A DNA stretch of 64,000 nt from assembly GCA_963702195.1 (NCBI GenBank), contig OY969725.1, positions 3,038,001-3,102,000 of the forward strand. The letters are read 5' to 3'. Position numbers and translations under genes: made by a program. Under the pieces are notes generated by a model. That model was not told the DNA's origin, searched no databases, and saw only the letters and a list, made by a program, of their open reading frames with translations. How positions within the stretch are numbered: position 1 is the stretch's first letter; each line of letters starts with the position of its first letter. Of this stretch, positions 33,714-41,636 are shown in pieces. This DNA comes from AC-56 sp963702195 (lineage in GTDB: Bacteria > Actinomycetota > Thermoleophilia > Solirubrobacterales > 70-9).

Positions 33714-34942
33714 ACGTCCATCTCCCCGAACAGGCGCAGCCAGTCCCGCAGCAGCCGGGGGGTGAGGAAGTGCTCCCGGGCGCGCTCCTTGCCCGCGCGG
33801 CCGAGCTGCTTGGCGAGGCCCGGGTCCTTCAGCACCTCGAGCGTGCGCTCCGCCGCCTCCTCGGGCGAGGAGACGAGGTAGCCGGTCTCGCCGTCCTTCA
33901 CCTGCAGCGGGATCCCGCCGACGTTGCCGGCGACGACCGGCCGCACCTTCCAGAGCGCCTCGGTGACCGTGAGGCCGAACCCCTCGCGGAGCGACTTCTG
34001 CACCACCACGTCGGACTGCGACTGGAAGGCGTTCACCTCGATCGCCCCGACGTTGTTGAGGTTGTTCAGGATCTTGATGTCGGGGTCGCCGTCGGCGTAG
34101 TTGAAGGTCTCGTGGAAGAACTCCCAGCCCTCGGGGTCGTCGGTGGCCATCGAGCCCACGAGCGCCAGCTGCACCTCGGGTGCCTCCTCGCGAACGAGCC
34201 GGAAGGCGTCGATCACGCCCTTCGGGTCCTTCCAGGGGTCGAAGCGGGAGACCTGGCAGATCAGCGGGCGGTCGGTGTCGATGCCGAACTGCTGGCACAC
34301 GAACGCGGCGTCCTCCGGAGAGAGGGCCATGTTCTTCGGTGAGAGCGGATCGATCGCGGGCGGGATCATCCGGACGTTGCCGTCCATCCCGGCCGGGACG
34401 TACTGCGGCATGTGGTAGATCGACTCCTCGTAGGTGGAGATCAGGGGCAGGAGCCGGTCGAGGGTGTCGCGGTTCGGCGTGGAGAGGTCGATGTGGCAGC
34501 GCCAGATCCAGTGCCGGGCGTGGTTCGTCGCGCCCGCCCGCAGCGCCGCCGGCTGGGGGTCATGGACGATGATCACGTCCCAGTCGTCGTCGAGGCTCTG
34601 CGCGTTCATCGCGTTGTAGGCCTCGAAGACCTCCCACTGCTGGTCGGAGATCGTCTGCGGGTCACCCTGGAGGGAGTTGTGCATCAGCTTCGTGACGTTG
34701 AAGAACTCCTCGCGGCCGAGGATCACGCGCCAGTGCACGTCGAGGCCGACGTCCCGCATGAGCGGCACCAGCGTGTACAGGATCTCCGAGACGCCGCCGC
34801 CGAACGCGGTGGCGCTCACGTGCAGCACCCGCTTGCCCTCGAGCGGAGCGGCCAGTTCCCGGATCTCCTCGACCAGGCCACGACCCACGAGGTGGGTGTA
34901 GTCGGCGAGGGACCGGTCGCCTAGGGCGACGTCCTGGAGCAT
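33710..34942 (-). CDS. treT: Trehalose glycosyltransferring synthase TreT-like (GT4)
   Basis: 410 residues. The start (LADYTHLVGRGLVEEIRELA, GKRVLHVSATAFGGGVSEIL) and WRCHIDLSTPN followed by VSRFDPWKDPKGVIDAFRLV, SLREGFGLTVTEALWKVRPV and VGGIPLQV match TreT, a GT-B enzyme that makes trehalose directly from NDP-glucose and glucose. It lies at the head of the treT-otsA-GAP unit. Having both TreT and OtsA in one operon is unusual. Confidence 0.88.
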   Translation of the reverse strand: MLQDVALGDRSLADYTHLVGRGLVEEIRELAAPLEGKRVLHVSATAFGGGVSEILYTLVPLMRDVGLDVHWRVILGREEFFNVTKLMHNSLQGDPQTISDQQWEVFEAYNAMNAQSLDDDWDVIIVHDPQPAALRAGATNHARHWIWRCHIDLSTPNRDTLDRLLPLISTYEESIYHMPQYVPAGMDGNVRMIPPAIDPLSPKNMALSPEDAAFVCQQFGIDTDRPLICQVSRFDPWKDPKGVIDAFRLVREEAPEVQLALVGSMATDDPEGWEFFHETFNYADGDPDIKILNNLNNVGAIEVNAFQSQSDVVVQKSLREGFGLTVTEALWKVRPVVAGNVGGIPLQVKDGETGYLVSSPEEAAERTLEVLKDPGLAKQLGRAGKERAREHFLTPRLLRDWLRLFGEMDV

Positions 34943-34976
34943 GGCGGCAACATAGCGGCGCCCGTCGGCGCGTGGC

Positions 34977-35861
34977 TCAAGCCAGCGCCCTTGCCAGTCG
35001 TTCGATGCCCGCGTCGATCTCGCTGACGATCCGCGCGTGGAGCTCCGGGGTGGCGGCGGTCACGCACGACAGCTGGTACTCGGCGCCCGAGCCGAGCAGC
35101 GGCGACGCGGCGAGCGGACCTCCCCAGGCGTCGCTGACGACGGCCCCGGCCTCCTCACAGATCAGGAGCGCCGCGGCCAGGTCGTAGGGCGAGTTGTTGA
35201 GCACCGCCCCGCCCCCGATTCGCTCGAACTCCTCGCGCATGCCGGGGATCTCCGCGATCAGCCTGGCGCCCGGCTCGACGTAGGCGTCGAGCTGGCCGGT
35301 CACGACGCGTGTCGTGTCGTAGGTCGCGGACCCAAGGTCGAACGTTCCCCCGCCCACCGAGGAGGAATCGATCAGCTCGGCGAGGACCTCGGCGATCCGG
35401 CGCGCGGGGCGCCCGCGAAGGCCGTAGGCCCAGAACATCCGCGAAAGCTCGGTGTTCGAGGACAGCGACGGCGCCGGATCGATCCCCTTGCCGCGCTCGG
35501 CGACGAATACCCGCCCGGACTTGATCTCGACCACGCAGCCGACGGTCACGTCCCCCATCGTGGGGTTCCCGTCGCCCAGCGGCGCCAGGGCCACGGACAC
35601 GCAGGCGGCCTCGAAGCCAGCCATCGCCGGGCGAGTCCCGTCGATGGGGTCGACCACGAAAATCCACTCCGGATCGCCCGCGGGAGTGACCAGTCCCCTG
35701 TCCTCCGAGTAGAAGGCCACGTCGGGCGCGCGCTCGGCGAGGAACCGCTCCATGAACGCCTCGGCGCGCTCGTCGATCGCGAAGGTGACGTCACCGCCAT
35801 GTCCCCTGCCGCCCTCGGCACCAACGTGATCACGCCCTCGGTGTGCGCCGAGCTCGCCCAC
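34977..35861 (-). CDS. Inositol monophosphatase (IMPase) family protein
   Basis: 294 residues. Metal-site motifs are visible: the Glu of YSEDRG, WIFVVDPIDGTRPAMAGFEA (DPIDGT), and a late AAALLICEEAGAVVSDAWGG. These Mg2+-dependent phosphatases act on inositol phosphates, fructose-1,6-bisphosphate or PAP. The GTG at 35861 gives a normal length, but in-frame similarity (LACALRAELV) runs further upstream with no start codon, so the 5' end may be affected by an indel near 35900. It precedes treT by 34 nt, so a role in trehalose-6-phosphate removal is conceivable but unproven. Confidence 0.8.
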   Translation of the reverse strand: MGELGAHRGRDHVGAEGGRGHGGDVTFAIDERAEAFMERFLAERAPDVAFYSEDRGLVTPAGDPEWIFVVDPIDGTRPAMAGFEAACVSVALAPLGDGNPTMGDVTVGCVVEIKSGRVFVAERGKGIDPAPSLSSNTELSRMFWAYGLRGRPARRIAEVLAELIDSSSVGGGTFDLGSATYDTTRVVTGQLDAYVEPGARLIAEIPGMREEFERIGGGAVLNNSPYDLAAALLICEEAGAVVSDAWGGPLAASPLLGSGAEYQLSCVTAATPELHARIVSEIDAGIERLARALA

Positions 35862-35956
35862 AAGCTCGGCGCGAAGCGCGCACGCCAGCTCGGAACACAG
35901 GCCAGCGATCCCGCTCGAGGATGGTGACCCAGCCGCGCTTCTGGCACCACCGGGGG

Positions 35957-37153
35957 TCAGCCCGGGCGCTCCGTAAGCGTCACCTTGATGGTCTGGCGTT
36001 CTCCGTCGCGGATGATCCCGACATCGATCGTGTCGCCGGGATCGTGGCGAGCGATCAGCTCCGGCAGGTCGCCGTCGCTCACGAGCCTTTGCCCATCGAT
36101 CGAGACGATCACGTCGCCCCCAACGTCGAACGGTTGGCCCTGGAAATGGATCTTCTGGTCTGATCCGCGGAGGCCCGCCTTTTCCGCCGGGCTTCCCGAA
36201 ACGACCTTCGCGATCAACTCGCCATTGTTCACTGGCAAGTGGAGCCGCTGCGCGAGCTGTGGGTAGATCGACTGCGTCGACACGCCGATGTAGGCGTACT
36301 TGACATCGCCGCTCTGCCGCAGCTCGTCCAGGGAGTGAGCCACGAGGCGGATGGGGACGGCGAATCCGACGCCCTCATTGCCGCCGGAGTTGGTGCTGAT
36401 CTGCTGGTCGATCCCGATCACGTGTGCATCCGCGTCGAGCAGCGGCCCGCCCGAGTTGCCGGGGTTGATCGCCGCGTCGGTCTGGATCGCTCCCTGGATC
36501 TGGAAGCGAGTGAGCGAGTCGATCGCACGATCGGTGGCGGACACGACCCCGACGGAGAGCGATTGCTCCTGGTCGAACGGGCTCCCGATCGCGGCGACGG
36601 GCTGGCCGACGGTCACGTTCTCGTCGGTCGCCAGTGTCACGGGCTTGAGGTCGAGGCCGCTGGGGTCGACCTTGAGCAGGGCCACGTCGGCATTGGGGTC
36701 GAAGCCCACGATGTCCGCCTTCACCCGGTTGCGGTCGCCGAACTGGACGTACACCTCCTTGGCTTCGTGGATCGGCCCGCCTCCGGCGCTGTCGGCGTCG
36801 GTGACCACGTGCGCGTTGGTGGCGATCTCACCGTTGTCGTTGAGGACGAACCCGGATCCCTCGGCCGCCGAGCCTCCGCCGCCACCGAGGATGCTCGAGA
36901 GGCTGCCGCCGGGAAAGATCGACAGGATCGTCACGACACCCGGCGAGGCCGACTGGTAGATCGCCTCGGGATTGAAGCTGCCGCCCTGGGACTGCACCAC
37001 GACGGTCTTCTGGGGCGAGCTCTGCGTGCTCTCGACCGTCGTGACCGAGCCTGAATCGCTCGTGCTGCTGCCACCGCCTCCGCCCCCGCAGGCGCCGAGA
37101 CCGATCGCCGCCGCGGCGAAGGCGCACGCGAGCGCCGCAGACCGAACCGTCAC
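35957..37153 (-). CDS. HtrA/DegP-like serine protease with PDZ domain
   Basis: 398 residues: lipoprotein-like signal (AAAAIGLGACGGGG), then a trypsin-like protease domain with catalytic His in TNAHVV, Asp in NADVALLKV and Ser in NPGNSGGPLL, and one C-terminal PDZ domain (GDVIVSIDGQRLVSDGDLPE). It acts outside the membrane in protein quality control. The GTG start overlaps the stop of the histidine kinase (GTGA), so RR-HK-HtrA form one unit, the arrangement of mycobacterial MprA-MprB-PepD. Confidence 0.92.
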   Translation of the reverse strand: MTVRSAALACAFAAAAIGLGACGGGGGGSSTSDSGSVTTVESTQSSPQKTVVVQSQGGSFNPEAIYQSASPGVVTILSIFPGGSLSSILGGGGGSAAEGSGFVLNDNGEIATNAHVVTDADSAGGGPIHEAKEVYVQFGDRNRVKADIVGFDPNADVALLKVDPSGLDLKPVTLATDENVTVGQPVAAIGSPFDQEQSLSVGVVSATDRAIDSLTRFQIQGAIQTDAAINPGNSGGPLLDADAHVIGIDQQISTNSGGNEGVGFAVPIRLVAHSLDELRQSGDVKYAYIGVSTQSIYPQLAQRLHLPVNNGELIAKVVSGSPAEKAGLRGSDQKIHFQGQPFDVGGDVIVSIDGQRLVSDGDLPELIARHDPGDTIDVGIIRDGERQTIKVTLTERPG

Positions 37154-38565
37154 GCCGGAACCCCGTCGGTGACCCCTTCCGGGAGCCTCAGCTCGAAGCG
37201 GGTGCGCCCGCGGCGGGACTCGACCGCCAGCTCGCCGCTCATGCGCACGGCCAGCTCGCGCGCGATCGCCAGGCCGAGGCCCGAGCCGCTCACACGGTCC
37301 CCCGTGTAGAAGCGGTCGAAGACGCGATTTCGATCGTGTGGGCCGATGCCTGGTCCGTTGTCGGCGACCACGAGGCTGGCCGCCCCGTCCCGCCGCTGAG
37401 TTGAGATGGAGATGGAGGTTCCCTCCGGAGTGTGCGTCAACGCGTTGTCGAGGAGGATACGGATGATCTGCGCCACCCGATCGGCGTCCGCCATCGCCCT
37501 CGCCCCGCCGTCGGCATCGACCTCGACCGGCGACGAGTGCTGCTCGGCGGCGGGCCCGAACTCATCGGCCACCCGCCTGGCGACCGAGGCGAGATCCACC
37601 TGATCCGCACTGACCTCCAGCACGTCCGCGTCGAGCTTCGACAGGTCCAGGAGATCGGCGGTCAGCTTGGTGAGCCGCGCGATCTGCTCGCGCATCGTCC
37701 GGACGAACTCCGCTCGCACGGCGGGGTCCGGCTCGTCCTCGTCGAGCAGCTCGACGAACCCGCCGAGGGAGAAGATCGGCGTGCGGAGCTCGTGCGAGGC
37801 GTTCGCGATGAACTCCTTCCGCGCGCTGTCGAGGCGCGCCAGGCGTTGCTGCATCTCGTTGAAGGTCGCCGCGAGCTGACCCACCTCGTCGGAACCCTCG
37901 TCCGGGATCGGCGTGGAAAAGTCCCCCTCGGCGACCTTCTGTGCGGCCTCCTCCAGCCGGTTGAGTCGCTTGGCGTGCGCGCGGGCCGCGAACCAGCCGG
38001 CGGCCAACGCGAGGATGAGCGCGATCCCCCCCGCGATCAGGATCTGGCGCCGGATCAGGGCCACCGTGTCGTCGACGTCGCCGAGCGGCGTCGAGGAGAC
38101 CGCGACCCAGCGGGGGCGGCCGTCGACGGAGATCGGCACCGCGATCTCCCCGGTTCGCTCCCCGTCGACCTCCTCGATCGCCGATGAGACCTGCCCGCTC
38201 GATATGGCAGCCGTCGCGGCCGGGGAGCTCGGCGGGAGCGCCGTCCGCTCGAGCTCCGAGTCGGCGACCACGCCGTCGGAGCCACCCGAGCCCGGCGTGA
38301 CCCCCAGGATCGTCACCCTGGCGTCCGCGCGCTGGGCCGCGTCCCTGACCAGCCGCCGGATCTGCGCCTGCGACGTGTGGTGGCGCAGCGCATGGTCGAG
38401 GCGGGGGCTCTCCGCGACGGCCACGTCCTCCAGCCCCTGGAGCTTCTGTGCCGTCAGGTTCGACCGCAGCTGCGGCACCACGTACAGGTACATGAAGCCC
38501 ACGGCGGCCGCCGTGATCACGAAGAACAGGATCGCGAGCCGGTTGCGGACGCTTGCGCCGATCAA
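37150..38565 (-). CDS. Sensor histidine kinase, MprB-like
   Basis: About 471 residues. TM1 (LAILFFVITAAAVGFMYLYV), an extracytoplasmic sensor of about 150 residues, TM2 (ILIAGGIALILALAAGWFAA), HAMP (NRLEEAAQKVAEGDFSTPIP), HisKA with the phospho-acceptor in FIANASHELRTPIFSLGGFV, and the HATPase with N box DNALTHTP, G1 VADNGPGIGP and G2 GSGLGLAIAREL. The TTG at 38565 is the best-placed start; an ATG at 38694 would overlap the response regulator by 38 nt. Coupled to HtrA downstream. Confidence 0.9.
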   Translation of the reverse strand: MIGASVRNRLAILFFVITAAAVGFMYLYVVPQLRSNLTAQKLQGLEDVAVAESPRLDHALRHHTSQAQIRRLVRDAAQRADARVTILGVTPGSGGSDGVVADSELERTALPPSSPAATAAISSGQVSSAIEEVDGERTGEIAVPISVDGRPRWVAVSSTPLGDVDDTVALIRRQILIAGGIALILALAAGWFAARAHAKRLNRLEEAAQKVAEGDFSTPIPDEGSDEVGQLAATFNEMQQRLARLDSARKEFIANASHELRTPIFSLGGFVELLDEDEPDPAVRAEFVRTMREQIARLTKLTADLLDLSKLDADVLEVSADQVDLASVARRVADEFGPAAEQHSSPVEVDADGGARAMADADRVAQIIRILLDNALTHTPEGTSISISTQRRDGAASLVVADNGPGIGPHDRNRVFDRFYTGDRVSGSGLGLAIARELAVRMSGELAVESRRGRTRFELRLPEGVTDGVPA

Positions 38566-38656
38566 ACGCCCACCGTTCCGAATCTCTGCTTGAACCAGCC
38601 GCGCCCGTTCCGGACGGGCGCCGGGCCTGGTTCCGCGCGCGTTCGCCTTCCGCGAC

Positions 38657-39373
38657 TCACTCGTCCTTGTCGCGGAAGCGATAGCCGACGCCACGCACGG
38701 TGAACAGGTACTCGGGGGACCGTGGGTCCCGCTCGAGCTTCTCCCGCAGGTGGCGGATGTGGACGTCGACGGTGCGCGGGTCCCGGTAGGCGGAGTCGCC
38801 CCAGACTTGCTCCAGGAGCATCTCGCGCGTCTGCACGCGTCCCGGCGAGCGCGCCAGCGCGGCGAGGATCTCGAACTCGACGTACGTGAGGTCCGCCCGC
38901 TTTCGCCGGATGGTGACCACGCGGCGCTCGAAGTCGATCTTCAGCCCGCCCGCGGCGATCGGCTCCTCGCCGCCGGGACGGCCCCCGATCATCTCGGCCC
39001 GGCGCAGCGCCGCCCGAACCCGGCTCCGGAACTCCCGCACCGAGAAGGGCTTGGTGATGTAGTCGTCCGCGCCCATCTCCAGGCCGAGCACCTTGTCGAT
39101 CTCGTCGTCCTTCGCCGTGAGCATGATGATCGGCACCTGGCTGCGGCTTCGCATCCGGCGGCAGACCTCGATCCCGTCGAGCTTCGGGAGCATGATGTCC
39201 AGCACGACCAGGTCGAACCGCTGCTCGGCGAAGCGGTCCAGGGCCTCGCGGCCGTCGTGCGCGGGGACGACCTCGTAGCCCTCCTTTCGCAGGGGGTAGG
39301 TCAGAAGCGTCTGGACGGACTGCTCGTCGTCAACGAGCAGGATCCGCGCCGATGCAGTGCTCTCTCCAGCCAC
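38657..39373 (-). CDS. OmpR/PhoB-type response regulator, MprA-like
   Basis: 238 residues. Receiver domain ARILLVDDEQSVQTLLTYPL with the phospho-acceptor Asp in LVVLDIMLPKLDG, Thr in IMLTAKDD and Lys in YITKPFSVRE. The C-terminal winged helix contains LTYVEFEILAALARSPGRVQ and DVHIRHLREKLERDP. It likely controls envelope-stress genes including its own operon. GTG 39373 was chosen because the receiver begins directly after it; an upstream start at 39412 is possible. Divergent to the repeat array and M28-like gene. Confidence 0.92.
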   Translation of the reverse strand: MAGESTASARILLVDDEQSVQTLLTYPLRKEGYEVVPAHDGREALDRFAEQRFDLVVLDIMLPKLDGIEVCRRMRSRSQVPIIMLTAKDDEIDKVLGLEMGADDYITKPFSVREFRSRVRAALRRAEMIGGRPGGEEPIAAGGLKIDFERRVVTIRRKRADLTYVEFEILAALARSPGRVQTREMLLEQVWGDSAYRDPRTVDVHIRHLREKLERDPRSPEYLFTVRGVGYRFRDKDE

Positions 39374-39410
39374 GGTGCCCCACGAAGGGTAATTTGGCCG
39401 ACACCCATAC

Positions 39411-39547
39411 ACCGCACCTGCCAGTTTCGGGGCTAAAGCCCCTCACCGAACAAACACCTGAACCGCACCTGCCAGTTTCGGGGCTAAAGCCCCTCACCGA
39501 ACAAACACCTGAACCGCACCTGCCAGTTTCGGGGCTAAAGCCCCTCA
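39411..39547 (+). repeat. Three tandem copies of the hairpin repeat, 51-bp period
   Basis: Copies begin at 39411, 39462 and 39513. Each has CCAGTTTC plus the GGGGC-TAAA-GCCCC stem; copies 1 and 2 are followed by the same 16-nt spacer ending CAAACACCTGA. The last stem ends 16 nt before the ATG of the downstream gene. Three tandem stems occur only here. Confidence 0.9.
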
Positions 39548-39560
39548 CCTGAATACCTCC

Positions 39561-41441
39561 ATGATCGACTTCCGGATCTACCGCGCAGGGTTTGTGCCGG
39601 CCCTGGCAGCAGTCGTCGTGCTGCTATTCGCCCTGACGGCGCCGCCCGACCCGTTGCCGACCGCCGTGGCGCCCGCCGAGTTCGACGGCAAGGCGGCCAC
39701 CAGGCTCGCCCGCCAGGTGGTCGAGATGGCGCCCGACCGCGCGCCGGGGAGCGAGGGCGACGCGCGGATCGCCGATTTCGTCGCGCAGCGCTTCGGGCAG
39801 GTGGACGGAGGCGAGGTCTCCGACCAGCAGTTCACCGGGGAGTTCGACGGCAATGGAGTGGACATGCGGAACGTGATCCTCACGCTGCCGGGCGACTCGC
39901 CCCGGACCCTCGTCCTGATGGCACCGCGCGATTCCGGGAGCGGCCCTGGCGCGGCATCCAGCGCCGCGGCCACCGGAATGCTCCTCCAGCTCGTCAACCA
40001 GCTCCGGACCCAGAGCCACACCAAGACCCTCGTCTTCGTTTCCACCGACGGATCGAGCGCGGGCGCCGCCGGCGCGCGCGAGTTCGCCCGCAACTACTCC
40101 CAGCGCGAGGAGATCGACGCCGTGATCGACCTCTGGCAGCCGGGCTACGCGAACCCCCGCCCCCCGTTCGTCCTCGAGTCCTCGGCCGGCTCGCAGAGCC
40201 CGCCGGGGCAGCTCGCGCGAACGGCCGAGCACGTGCTGTCCCAGCAGACGCCTCACAAGCAGGGAGGCGAGGGGTCGCTCGGGGCCCTTGCCGACCTGGC
40301 GGTGCCCAGCGGCCTGGGGGAGACGGCGGTGCTGATCGAAAGCGGGCTGGAGGCGGTCGGGCTGTCGTCGGCCGGGGAGCGGCCGCTGCCGGCGTCCTCC
40401 GACCAGACCTCGAATCTCTCGCCGACGACCATGGGGCAGTTCGGCACCACGGCCCTGCTGCTCGCCGCGGCCATCGATGCCTCAACCCAGCCGCTCGTTC
40501 ACGGCCCCTCGACCTACGTGCCGATGGCGGGGAGCCTGGTTCCCGGGTGGACGCTCGCGCTGCTCGCGCTGACCCTCCTGCTACCCGCGGCGCTGGCCGC
40601 CGCCGACGGGATCCGTCGGGCATATCCGCGACGACGCCGGCGAGTTTCGCCTGAAGCCCCCTCACCCACGTCCCTGACGCACTCGAGCCCCGGCTGGGCG
40701 ATCGCCTGGGCCGGTTCGCGCGCGATACCCCTGCTCGCCGGGCTCTTCTTCTTCTACCTCCTCTCCCTCATTGGCCTGGTGGCGCGCCCGGCGTTTCCGT
40801 TCGACCCCAACCTCTACGGGGTCGGGGCCGGCCAGGTGATCGTGATGCTCCTGTGCGCGCTCGTCATCGGCGGGACCTACTACGCGATCCGGGGCTGGCG
40901 GGTTCCGGCGGCGCTATCCCGGCGGGCGGCGGTCCCCGCGCTCGGCGCCGTGTCGACCGTCGCCGCGTTCGGAGCCTGGCTGGCCAACCCCTTCCTCGGG
41001 CTCCTTGTGGTGCCGACGGCCCACGTCTGGCTCACGTGCGCCCGCCGCCGCGGCTTGGCGCCATGGCCGCTCGTGGTGGCAGCGGCGGTCGGCTCGCTCA
41101 TCCCTCTGATCGCGACTGTCGATCATGTGTCCGGACAGCTCGCCCTCGGCGCCTCCGCTCCCTGGCTCCTGTTGCTGATGGTCAGTGGCGGCCAGATCGG
41201 GTTCGGGACGATGTTGTCCCTGAGCCTGGTCGTCGGCGGTCTGCTCGGCCTGCTCGCGCTCTCCCTGCGGCGGCGGGTGCCGCCCCCGCCTCGACCCGCC
41301 GCGCCGTCACCGGACCGCCCGGTCGACCGTGAGGCGGACCCCGGCTCGGAGACCGCGCCGGCTGGCCCCTCCGTCGAGGCCCTGGACACATCTCCGATCA
41401 CGTTCAGGGACGAAGATGACGATCTGAGGGATGACGGCTAG
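39561..41441 (+). CDS. M28-like membrane protein with lost metal ligands
   Basis: 626 residues: an N-terminal TM helix, an extracytoplasmic M28 aminopeptidase-like domain (residues 45-310), then about seven TM helices and an acidic tail. The domain keeps the order of an M28 fold (RTLVLMAPRDSGSGPGAASS, TKTLVFVSTDGSSAGAAGA), but zinc ligands are replaced: A-H-x-D is APRD, the DDN-type Asp is Ser/Ala, and the catalytic Glu of DGEE is Ser. It is therefore probably not a peptidase. The gene has no Shine-Dalgarno and sits right behind three tandem hairpin repeats. Confidence 0.75.
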   Translation: MIDFRIYRAGFVPALAAVVVLLFALTAPPDPLPTAVAPAEFDGKAATRLARQVVEMAPDRAPGSEGDARIADFVAQRFGQVDGGEVSDQQFTGEFDGNGVDMRNVILTLPGDSPRTLVLMAPRDSGSGPGAASSAAATGMLLQLVNQLRTQSHTKTLVFVSTDGSSAGAAGAREFARNYSQREEIDAVIDLWQPGYANPRPPFVLESSAGSQSPPGQLARTAEHVLSQQTPHKQGGEGSLGALADLAVPSGLGETAVLIESGLEAVGLSSAGERPLPASSDQTSNLSPTTMGQFGTTALLLAAAIDASTQPLVHGPSTYVPMAGSLVPGWTLALLALTLLLPAALAAADGIRRAYPRRRRRVSPEAPSPTSLTHSSPGWAIAWAGSRAIPLLAGLFFFYLLSLIGLVARPAFPFDPNLYGVGAGQVIVMLLCALVIGGTYYAIRGWRVPAALSRRAAVPALGAVSTVAAFGAWLANPFLGLLVVPTAHVWLTCARRRGLAPWPLVVAAAVGSLIPLIATVDHVSGQLALGASAPWLLLLMVSGGQIGFGTMLSLSLVVGGLLGLLALSLRRRVPPPPRPAAPSPDRPVDREADPGSETAPAGPSVEALDTSPITFRDEDDDLRDDG

Positions 41442-41462
41442 TACCGCGAGAGCGGCCGGGAC

Positions 41463-41636
41463 TTGAACCACCCAGCGCCAACCCCACAATCTGGACAGGA
41501 CACGGTGAGCCAGCTGAAACGGCAGATCGCAGCGCGCACGTATCGCGTCGACTCGCAGGCGGTTGCCCGTGAGATGCTGTTCAAGATGCGGATGATGGCT
41601 CTGCTTCGGGCCCGGGCTGATCAACGCCGGAGCTGA
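41463..41636 (+). CDS. Small FlgM-like protein (anti-sigma-28 C-terminal motif)
   Basis: 57 residues from a TTG start, ending at TGA 41634-41636. The segment IAARTYRVDSQAVAREMLFK closely follows the FlgM C-terminal consensus (I-x-x-G-x-Y-x-V-D-x-x-x-V-A-x-x-M), the part that binds sigma-28/FliA. No flagellar gene lies in the window. The 3' end overlaps convergent thiL by 16 nt. The start is uncertain, and an internal GTG at 41502 is possible. Confidence 0.55.
   Translation: MNHPAPTPQSGQDTVSQLKRQIAARTYRVDSQAVAREMLFKMRMMALLRARADQRRS

Noticed and set aside
39411..39547. CRISPR array
   Set aside because: The spacers are identical to each other, only three units exist, and no cas genes are in the window.
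39352..39552. Short open frames with repeated peptide (V-S-G-L-K-P-L) across the hairpin array
   Set aside because: The repeat is explained by the 51-bp DNA repeat in a frame-compatible period; the same peptide appears out of context at 14120 and on both strands.
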